10,075 nt of DNA from Pseudomonadota bacterium (lineage in GTDB: Bacteria; Pseudomonadota; Gammaproteobacteria; Steroidobacterales; Steroidobacteraceae), in NCBI GenBank assembly GCA_021820785.1, contig JAKADE010000072.1, forward strand, positions 1-10,075. Direction: 5' to 3'. The notes under the pieces were generated by a model. The model was given only the letters and a program-made list of their open reading frames with translations. It had not been told where the DNA came from and ran no database searches. A program made the translations under genes and the position numbers. Each line of letters starts with the position of its first letter. Positions within the stretch are counted from its first letter, which is position 1. This document shows positions 1 through 6,156 of this stretch, in pieces.

Positions 1-375
1 TCCACGTCGCCAATTTGGCATCCAGCAAAACGCTACCGGAAATTCCGTGCCATCCCCACGCCGCACCATAAGATCCGCTGCTGTGCCATTCAAGTGTGCG
101 TGGCGCTTCTCTACGAGCTCCTCTTCAGGCCCGGTACCTATGGAGAGAAAACGCTGCGGAATCAATTGATCCAGACTCTTCCCAATGAAACCATCCGGGA
201 GATTTCCCAAAAGATCTGCAACTTTACGGTTCGCGAATCGAACGACCCCGACGTGATCGACGATAAGCATTGCATCCGGCGCGGCATTCAGCGCGCTGCA
301 GGCAAGTTGGGCGGGTACACTTTCCACTATCGAATGACCGTTATGCATTCAATTTGGATCGCACGCGCAACGTAG
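1..375 (+). CDS. Unrecognised open frame, 5' end outside the window
   Basis: The frame is open from base 1 to a TAG at 373-375, about 124 codons, so a real gene would begin to the left of the window. A GTG at 94 is an internal possibility, but nothing resembling a good ribosome binding site precedes it. Codon choice is plausible for coding, with many C- or G-ending codons mixed with AT-richer ones, and the middle part reads like a soluble, charged protein (motifs such as TLPNETIREISQK and DPDVIDDKHCIRRG). I recognise no family, membrane segment or signal peptide. The composition is noticeably less GC-rich than the right half of the window. It could be the tail of a gene, a degraded gene, or a chance open frame; confidence is low. 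Confidence 0.3.
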   Translation, partial: STSPIWHPAKRYRKFRAIPTPHHKIRCCAIQVCVALLYELLFRPGTYGEKTLRNQLIQTLPNETIREISQKICNFTVRESNDPDVIDDKHCIRRGIQRAAGKLGGYTFHYRMTVMHSIWIARAT

Positions 376-544
376 ATGTGCGCATGACAGATAACCATGC
401 TGCTCGCGTGATGGTCTGTGCGGGGCCGCACAAATGTCGCGGCATGTCTACGCCTGAATACGCGCCGGACACGGCGAGAACTCAAATGCGAGAACGTAAG
501 CGTGGCCGCATGGCTGGGGCGCATCGCACCAATGGGTTCGGTTG

Positions 545-576
545 TGCGCGATGGTTTGTGTCGCAACAAATGCGCA
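545..576. repeat. Inverted repeat upstream of the eRF1-like gene
   Basis: Two nested pairs of complementary arms are visible. TTTGT (555-559) faces ACAAA (566-570) across a six-base loop, and TGCGC (545-549) faces GCGCA (572-576) outside it. The arms are interrupted unevenly, with five bases on the left and one on the right. It lies 34-65 bases before the GTG at 610, where an operator or leader hairpin could act. The arms are short and no promoter boxes are clear, so function is speculative. Confidence 0.25.
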
Positions 577-609
577 TACTGAACTTGCAATGAACCGGGA
601 GAATGGGTC

Positions 610-1041
610 GTGGGAAAATTCAATGCAGGCATCTGGATTGATCATCGCAAAGCCCTGATAGTGTTCGTCTCTGCCGTGGGAGAGCGCACGAGCCACTTTG
701 TCTCCAGAGTGCAGACACAGTGGCGACGCGCGGGGGATTCCCCGATGAAAGGGCGCTATGCGTCGGATCAAGTACCGGCGGATGATAGTCGGCAGAAGGC
801 GCTGACGGGCGAGCTCAATATCTATTACGATGCGCTGATCGCTGCACTGCGAAACGCAGAGTCGTTCATCATTTTTGGCCCGGGCGAGGCCAAAAAAGAA
901 CTGAAAAGGCGACTCGGGAAGAGCAAGCTTGCCGGGCGACTCTGCGCGGTCGAGGCTGCTGACAAGATGACGGACCGGCAGATCGCCGCGAAAGTTCGTG
1001 AGTATTTCGCGGGCCAGGTTGGTAGCAAACGCAGGCGATAA
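610..1041 (+). CDS. eRF1 domain 3-like bacterial protein (translational machinery-type hypothetical)
   Basis: The 143-residue protein resembles a family of small bacterial proteins often labelled translational machinery protein, which look like domain 3 of archaeal/eukaryotic release factor eRF1 and pelota. Visible family hallmarks are the N-terminal GIWIDHRKALIV (about residues 6-17), the NIYYDALIAALRNAE helix (about 75-89), the signature FGPGEAKKEL (about 93-102), and a C-terminal DKMTDRQIAAKVREYF (about 121-136). There is no GGQ motif, so it should not release peptides as a true release factor does. The cellular role is unknown; ribosome association or a stress role is inference from the fold. 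The start is GTG at 610 because GGGAGA (597-602) sits seven bases upstream; the ATG at 603 is out of frame. The tail GSKRRR is basic. It appears monocistronic, with no gene close behind. Family assignment is fairly sure from the motifs, function is not. Confidence 0.75.
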   Translation: MGKFNAGIWIDHRKALIVFVSAVGERTSHFVSRVQTQWRRAGDSPMKGRYASDQVPADDSRQKALTGELNIYYDALIAALRNAESFIIFGPGEAKKELKRRLGKSKLAGRLCAVEAADKMTDRQIAAKVREYFAGQVGSKRRR

Positions 1042-1931
1042 GGAAAATTTCCCGCTGACTCCAGTGCATCACACAGACGGGGCAAGTGTCCAGGAGCCCG
1101 CTCGTGCATTCGTGTTCCGCGTCCCTCGTCCTGGTTCTTCGGGAATGGACTTTGCGATCCGATCACCAACCTGACCAACGTCGGCGGGCAACGCGGCAGT
1201 TCAGAGGCGTCGAGTTTGTCCTCGATGACCGCGACAGTGCTTACGCTGATACTCTGCGCAACCGCTTGAGCTTGGTAGGCCGCAACGTGTACGCGACCTG
1301 TGCTAAGAACACGGTGCGGCCAAGTGCTCCCAGCGCCGCCTCGCCGTAGCGCCCAGAGCGGTTTGCAGCCGTGGTGGGACGGTTCGTCACCAGTGCAGCG
1401 CCGGTGGTGGAAAGCTCATGATGCGTTGACTGCGCCGCCGCCGTCTCGGTGAGCTTGGTTCTGCACCAGTATATTCTGGAGCGGTCCATTTTCCATCTCG
1501 ATGATGTCTTTGACCAAGAGTCGTTGTGCCGATCCATCTCCGTGCGGGGCAGAAAATGCCGAATAGTGCCTCCTTGGTTTGGATGAAGATCGGCGCACCG
1601 TCGTGCGATCCGTTCGGCGAAAACCTGCTCTTCGAATCGCGTAAGACGCGCGCGCATCCATGGTGACATTGATGGTAACGTCTGTCGGCGCGTGTAGGTG
1701 CTGCGCGAGAGCATGTTGGACAACGATGTCGAGCAGACTGTCATATGCGGCGGCGAACCTCGGCGACTGCCTCCTGTGCTCGATCTGGGCCGACACACGG
1801 GACTTGCAGCAGGGTGCGCAATTCATGGGTCCGCACATGCTGCATGGCGCAATCCGCCGCGCCCCGCGCGTTCCGGCGAAGCGCACTACTCTGCCGAGAT
1901 TCCGCAACCACGGCAGCGCAAGCCTGGCGGA
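1042..1931. other. About 890 bases with no supported gene
   Basis: This stretch lies between the eRF1-like gene and the convergent hydroxylase gene. Several frames of 160-200 codons are open on the minus strand, chiefly 1241-1798 and 1416-1907, but they overlap one another. Their translations are rich in Arg, Ser and Thr with no recognisable domain, and none has a good ribosome binding site. I found no RNA gene, insertion sequence, terminator or long repeat. It may be decayed coding sequence, since short protein-like patches appear in different minus-strand frames around 1420-1800, but I could not match these to any family. Confidence 0.5.
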
Positions 1932-2531
1932 TCACGATTCATTCGCGACGGTGGCCCGAATCCCGTGTGGTCCGCGCTTTCGGCGGACCGATCTGAAAAC
2001 ATGGTCCCAGAAGGCACTGGTCACGCCGTAGTAACCCGGCCGTGCCATCGGGTCGCGGGACCGGGCATGATGCGGTTCATGGTAGCGCCTGCGCCGCCCC
2101 AGCCAGCGGTCTGCCACGCTGCGGTGATGCACCGCGAGGTGCGTCACCGAGTACGCGAAATATCCGCTCAGGACGCCGAACGCGAGGGCACAGGCCGGCC
2201 AGGCGCCCAAGAGGAGTGACATAGGGAGATAAATGTACGCGCCGATGAGGGCTACACTGACGAATGTCAGCGAGTAGATTCTCGCGGTGGGGCGCCTATG
2301 GTGTTGCGCGTGCCACGTGCTGAACGGCCTCAAACCGTGCAGAACGTATCGGTGCAATCCGTACTCGAGGAGGCTCCAAAGCGCAAGACCCAGCGCGGCC
2401 CAAGCTGCGCTGTCGGTCAATTGCGCTCTCAGCCTCATCAGGAAGAGAGCGGCGCCAAGACCTAGTGTCGCTCCGCCCAGAGATGCAAGGTCGAGTCGAG
2501 AAGCAGCTTTACTATGCTCAGCAATTAACAT
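1932..2531 (-). CDS. Membrane di-iron fatty acid hydroxylase / sterol desaturase family protein
   Basis: A 199-residue integral membrane protein of the fatty acid hydroxylase/sterol desaturase superfamily, which uses a histidine-bound di-iron centre and O2 to hydroxylate or desaturate lipid-like substrates (sterols, sphingolipids, carotenoids, fatty acids). With the start at 2531, the iron-binding boxes are HRYVLH (60-65), HAQHH (74-78), HLAVHH (131-136) and HEPHH (151-155), followed by the typical GVTSAFWDHVF near the C-terminus. Hydrophobic segments fall near residues 16-33, 42-55 and 85-125, so the His boxes should face the cytoplasm. The frame continues upstream to a GTG at 2639 with ATGs at 2600 and 2573. 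I prefer ATG 2531 because GGGAGA (plus-strand 2543-2548) precedes it and the upstream extension is Arg-rich and unlike the family. All His boxes are intact, so it is probably active. The substrate cannot be told. Transcribed away from the glycan operon and not obviously linked to it. Confidence 0.85.
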   Translation of the reverse strand: MLIAEHSKAASRLDLASLGGATLGLGAALFLMRLRAQLTDSAAWAALGLALWSLLEYGLHRYVLHGLRPFSTWHAQHHRRPTARIYSLTFVSVALIGAYIYLPMSLLLGAWPACALAFGVLSGYFAYSVTHLAVHHRSVADRWLGRRRRYHEPHHARSRDPMARPGYYGVTSAFWDHVFRSVRRKRGPHGIRATVANES

Positions 2532-2661
2532 TGACCGGCAAATCTCCCGAGCGCATTGCGAGGATCCGTGCATGAATCGCTCGGCTACACGAGCGGTCAT
2601 GTAAACGCAGGATCGAGCACGTTCTGTGCGACTGCGCACCGACCGCCCCGGGATGAGCGTT

Positions 2662-2676
2662 CATATTGTAAATATG
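2662..2676. promoter_or_regulatory. AT-rich perfect inverted repeat, candidate operator
   Basis: CATATT and AATATG form a perfect six-base inverted repeat around a GTA centre. It stands out as an AT-rich island in a GC-rich stretch between two divergently transcribed genes, about 130 bases before the hydroxylase start and 212 before the operon start. The geometry fits a site for a dimeric regulator. The regulator is unknown and the call rests only on symmetry, composition and location. Confidence 0.35.
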
Positions 2677-2878
2677 CCTGATGGGTGCATTCGGGCTGCT
2701 TAAAGGGGGCGTTGCCTTTGTCCGCTGTGCACCGGGGGTCATCCCCGTGGTGCCATTGATCAATTCGGACGCGTCAGCGCTTTGTCTGGTAATCGTGTCG
2801 TGCGTATGCGTGCGCAACGGAATATCAACAGTATTTGAACCGCGACACTGATGCGTCGCCACACGGTGTCGTCGACCC

Positions 2879-2883
2879 GGAGG
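2879..2883 (+). promoter_or_regulatory. Strong ribosome binding site that decides the PMI-like start
   Basis: GGAGG followed by five bases and an ATG at 2889. The longer frame that begins with TTG at 2835 has no comparable site. This selects 2889 as the start, and the resulting protein begins directly at the conserved N-terminus of the family. Confidence 0.7.
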
Positions 2884-2888
2884 ATTTC

Positions 2889-3842
2889 ATGACGGTCGAA
2901 CGCGCGCGTGTTCACTTTGTGCCGAAGTCCTGGGGCAGCGAGGATCTGCGGCCCTGGAATTCCTATCACGACACGCGGACTCCGATCGGGGAGGTCTGGT
3001 TCGAGCGACCCGATTCGAACGCAGCCCCGCCCGCCCTCCTCATGAAGCTCATTTTTACCGGCGAGTCGCATTCGGATCAAACGGACTCGAATGTCGCGAT
3101 CGCGCGCGGTTTGTCGCAGAACGGGTGCGACGCGTGGTACATCCTCTCCGCGGGCGCGGAATCCCGAATCGCGGTCGGGTTGGCGAGAGGGCTGAGCCGC
3201 GAGCAGCTGAGGGTGCGTATTCTCGACGGCTCTATCCTGGAAACCTTTGCTTGGAAACCAGCGCGCGCGGGAGACTCGACCTTCGTGCCGCCCGACATGT
3301 TCCAGGCGATCGGGTCCGGATTGGCTATCGTGGAAATCCAGCAGAGGATGGATTCGACGATTCGGGTCCTCGATCCGGGCAGGCGGCGTGCGTGCAAATT
3401 GCAACCGTTGGGCCGGCAGGAGATCCTCCGTCCGTCCGAACGGCGAAGCTTTCCGCGTAAATTGACGCCGGCGAGGGAATTGCTCCTTCGGAATCCCGCG
3501 TTCGTGCTCGAGCGCATGACGCTGGCGCCCGGCGTAGTGCGGGAATTGGACGTCTTAGAGGAAACATGGCTGTTCGTTCTGGCCGGAGGGAGCCGGGTTG
3601 ACTCAGTCGACATCGAACTCGGGAATGCCATATTCCTACAGAACGACATGGTCCGCATAGAAGTCGGAGCTCATGGATTTCAGTGTCTTGTCGCTTATGC
3701 GCGGTCCGCGCCAGCGCCATGCTTACTCGTGCGTCAAAACGGTATACGTGTGCCTGACTCCCGGCGGAGCCCGTCACGAACGTCCTTGCAATTGGAGTCG
3801 GTTCCCATCATGCGCAGCGTTCCCACCGAGGGCAACCCGTGA
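2889..3842 (+). CDS. Class I mannose-6-phosphate isomerase-like protein, metal site substituted
   Basis: A 317-residue cupin-type protein related to class I phosphomannose isomerase, the zinc enzyme interconverting mannose-6-phosphate and fructose-6-phosphate. Family hallmarks are KSWGSEDLRPW (13-23), IGEVWFER (33-40), LLMKLIFT (50-57), DAWYIL (81-86), DGSI (113-116), the AIGSGLAIVEIQQ stretch (140-152), and LDPGRRR (161-167). In canonical enzymes zinc is held by Gln and His of QVHPD, the Glu of KTEAWY and the His of GTxHAIG. Here these read QTDSN (64-68; Gln kept, His to Asp), GCDAWY (79-84; Glu to Asp) and DMFQAIG (136-142; His to Gln). Three of four ligands are therefore changed, and classical isomerase activity is doubtful. 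ATG 2889 is chosen for its GGAGG site. The stop overlaps the next start by four bases, so it is the first gene of a coupled operon. It could be a pseudoenzyme, a sugar-phosphate sensor, or an isomerase with an altered metal site. Family is well supported; activity is not. Confidence 0.8.
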   Translation: MTVERARVHFVPKSWGSEDLRPWNSYHDTRTPIGEVWFERPDSNAAPPALLMKLIFTGESHSDQTDSNVAIARGLSQNGCDAWYILSAGAESRIAVGLARGLSREQLRVRILDGSILETFAWKPARAGDSTFVPPDMFQAIGSGLAIVEIQQRMDSTIRVLDPGRRRACKLQPLGRQEILRPSERRSFPRKLTPARELLLRNPAFVLERMTLAPGVVRELDVLEETWLFVLAGGSRVDSVDIELGNAIFLQNDMVRIEVGAHGFQCLVAYARSAPAPCLLVRQNGIRVPDSRRSPSRTSLQLESVPIMRSVPTEGNP

Positions 3843-6151
3843 GTGGCTTTGCCCGAATCGCGTTGCTCGGAAATTCGCTGCCCCGGCGCTGCGGCATTGC
3901 GACCTTTACGACCGATCTGCAGCGGGCCATCGAGAAGTTGCCCTCGCACGAGAAGTGCAGCATCGTGGCGATGACCGACGAAGGGCGAATCTACGACTAC
4001 CCGCCGACCGTCTGCCTTCAAATTGATGATCGCAGGCTGCGGGACTATGAACGCGCGGCCTGTGCGCTGAACCGTTCGCAGTGCGAGATCGTCTCACTGC
4101 AGCATGAATTCGGAATTTTCGGCGGTGAAGCGGGTAGCCATATCCTCGCGTTGACCTCGCGGCTGACCGTGCCGCTCGTAACTACCTTCCACACTGTTCT
4201 CGAGCGGCCCACACCAGTGCAGCGCCGGGTCGTCGGCGAGATTGTCGAGGCGTCCGCGCGAGTCATCGTCATGGCCGAGAAGGGTTTGGAGTTGCTGCGC
4301 GGTGTGTATTGCGTGAAGCCCGAAAAGATTGCGGTGATTCCGCATGGCACCCCGGATGGTGCATTCGTTGAACCGGACGACGCGAAACGTGCCCTCGGGT
4401 TCAGCGGCCGCCCGGTCATTCTCACGTTCGGTCTACTCTCGCCCGGCAAGGGGATCGAAGTAATGATCGATGCGATGCCGGAGATCCTCAAGAGCAACCC
4501 GGCGGCGGTCTATGTGGTGCTCGGCGCAACGCATCCGAATCTGGTTCGTGAGCAGGGCGAGGCGTATCGGAACGGTCTGACGGCCCGGGTGCGCGCCCAT
4601 GGGATCGAGAAGAACGTCGTGTTTCTAGATCGCTTCGTCGATCAGGCGACGCTGCTGCGCTTCATTTCAATGTGCGATGTTTATGCGACCCCCTATCTGA
4701 AGGAATCTCAAATGACGTCCGGCACCCTGGCCTACAGCTTCGGGTTGGGCAAGGCGGTCGTTTCTACTCCGTACTGGCACGCGCGCGAACTGCTCGCGGA
4801 CGGACGTGGTGTCCTGGTCCCATTTGGCGACGTTGCGGCGCTCGGGCGCGAGACAGCATCGCTGCTGAGCGACGATCCGCGGCGTCTGTTGATGCGCCGG
4901 CGCGCATACGCGGAAAGCAGACCGATGATCTGGCCGAGAATCGCTGCACGCTACTGCGCGCTGTTCAGGAGTGTCAGCGGAGGCGCCCGAGGGGACCTCA
5001 TTGCGCATGAGCGGCCTAACCCCTGTGCAGCCGCTGCTCGGCCGTCCGGGCAGGCGCACTGGGCGCAATGGGCCGCACCGATCAGGCATTTTCTATCGCT
5101 GTGTGACGACACTGGGCTGCTTCAGCATGCGGTGCATTGCGTTGCAGATCGCTCGCACGGGTATTGTACCGACGACAACGCACGCGCCTTGCTGCTCGCC
5201 TGTGCGCTTGACCGCGCCGGGGATACGCCACTGCCGGAGCCGCTGCCGAGTCGATTTGCCGCGTTTCTGCAACACGCGTGGAACGCCGACACCAAGCGAT
5301 TTCACAACTTCATGGGCTTCGATCGGCGCTGGCAGGACGAATCGGGCTCTGAAGATTGTCACGGGCGCGCGCTTTGGGCACTGGGAGAATGTGCGCGCAG
5401 CGATCCTGAATTGTCGCGGCGCCGCTGGGCCGCATCCTTGTTTGCCGAGGCGCTTCCGGTCGCCGAACAATTCAGCTCGCCGCGCGCATGGAGTTTTACG
5501 TTGCTCGGTCTGGACGGTTACTGTGCTGCCGCCGCGGAACACGCTGGCGCTCGACTCATGCGCGAAGTGCTGGCCGACCGGCTGCTGTCCCTGCTGGCTA
5601 CGGTCGAGACGGCAGAGTGGGGGTGGTTCGAGGAAGGACTGGCGTATGACAACGCACGCCTGCCCCAGGCGCTCATCGTCACGGGGCGCGCGATAGGATC
5701 AGCGCCGCACGTCGACGCCGGCCTGCGTTCTCTGCGCTGGCTCATGGGGCTGCAAACGAGCTCGACGGACTGCTTCAGACCGGTCGGCTCGATGAGCTTC
5801 GGCGCCCGTCGGATGCCTCCGCTCGCCTTTGACCAGCAGCCCCTGGAGGCGGCGGCGTCGATATCGGCATGCTTGGCCGCCTGGGGCGTAGAGGGCGACG
5901 ACACCTGGCGGCTCCACGCAGAGCGAGCTGTGGCTTGGTTCTTCGGCAGCAACGACCTGTCCCTGGCGCTGGTCGACTTGGGTTCGGGTAGTTGCCGCGA
6001 TGGCTTGCATCCGGACCGCCCCAATGAGAATCGGGGTGCCGAATCGGTCGTTTCGCTGTTGCTTGGTCTTACCGAGATGTGCCAGCTCGAGCGCTTGAGA
6101 ATCGCTCATGCCAAAGCAGCAGCATCGCTCACTGCCACCGGCCACGCGTGA
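3839..6151 (+). CDS. GT4 glycosyltransferase fused to an all-helical C-terminal domain
   Basis: This 770-residue protein has two parts. Residues 1-380 are a GT-B glycosyltransferase of family 4, which moves a sugar from a nucleotide donor to an acceptor. Visible are PRRCGIATFT (15-24), the acceptor-side SLQHEFGIFGG (86-96), TFHTVLERP (116-124), VIPHG (166-170), the donor-domain opening LTFGLLSPGKGIE (195-207), and the donor-site stretch KESQMTSGTLAYSFGLGKAV (288-307). Residues 381-410 form a low-complexity linker. Residues 411-765 are predicted mostly helical with aromatic, His and acidic motifs (SHGYCTDDNARALL 439-452, DESGSEDCHGRALWALGE 500-517, WGWFEEGLAYDNARLPQAL 594-612), which recall (alpha/alpha)6-barrel carbohydrate-active enzymes. 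No signal peptide or membrane segment is seen, so it is cytoplasmic. The GTG start has GAGGG (3828-3832) six bases upstream and overlaps the previous stop as GTGA. With PMI-like and GH130 neighbours a mannosyl product is likely, but donor and acceptor are inferred. Confidence 0.85.
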   Translation: MSGFARIALLGNSLPRRCGIATFTTDLQRAIEKLPSHEKCSIVAMTDEGRIYDYPPTVCLQIDDRRLRDYERAACALNRSQCEIVSLQHEFGIFGGEAGSHILALTSRLTVPLVTTFHTVLERPTPVQRRVVGEIVEASARVIVMAEKGLELLRGVYCVKPEKIAVIPHGTPDGAFVEPDDAKRALGFSGRPVILTFGLLSPGKGIEVMIDAMPEILKSNPAAVYVVLGATHPNLVREQGEAYRNGLTARVRAHGIEKNVVFLDRFVDQATLLRFISMCDVYATPYLKESQMTSGTLAYSFGLGKAVVSTPYWHARELLADGRGVLVPFGDVAALGRETASLLSDDPRRLLMRRRAYAESRPMIWPRIAARYCALFRSVSGGARGDLIAHERPNPCAAAARPSGQAHWAQWAAPIRHFLSLCDDTGLLQHAVHCVADRSHGYCTDDNARALLLACALDRAGDTPLPEPLPSRFAAFLQHAWNADTKRFHNFMGFDRRWQDESGSEDCHGRALWALGECARSDPELSRRRWAASLFAEALPVAEQFSSPRAWSFTLLGLDGYCAAAAEHAGARLMREVLADRLLSLLATVETAEWGWFEEGLAYDNARLPQALIVTGRAIGSAPHVDAGLRSLRWLMGLQTSSTDCFRPVGSMSFGARRMPPLAFDQQPLEAAASISACLAAWGVEGDDTWRLHAERAVAWFFGSNDLSLALVDLGSGSCRDGLHPDRPNENRGAESVVSLLLGLTEMCQLERLRIAHAKAAASLTATGHA

Positions 6152-6156
6152 AATTC

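Larger units (their letters stand above)
2532..2888. other. Divergent intergenic region between the hydroxylase and the glycan operon
   Basis: About 357 bases separate the leftward hydroxylase start from the rightward operon start, so promoters for both should lie here. It holds an AT-rich inverted repeat at 2662-2676, a GC-rich partial hairpin at 2730-2752 (CACC-GGGG against CCCC-GT-GGTG), and a 10-base palindrome ATTGATCAAT at 2755-2764. A weak rightward sigma70-like pair, TTGTCT (2782-2787) and TATGCG (2805-2810) with a 17-base spacer, is the best promoter I can see for the operon. It matches consensus at only four and three of six positions. No clear leftward promoter was found. Confidence 0.4.

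Noticed and set aside
1416..1907. Minus-strand open frame of 163 codons, considered as a remnant of a ribosome hibernation factor (HPF/RaiA type)
   Set aside because: Only scattered residues resemble the family. No frame gives the conserved order of motifs, and no ribosome binding site is present.
2755..2764. ATTGATCAAT as an FNR or CRP binding site
   Set aside because: FNR sites need TTGAT and ATCAA separated by four bases and CRP sites are longer. Here the half-sites are fused into a short palindrome, which can occur by chance.
4971..5696. Plus-strand open frame of 241 codons within the GT4 fusion gene
   Set aside because: It is in another frame of a gene with clear, continuous protein motifs across the GT4 and C-terminal parts, so it is not evidence of a split gene.
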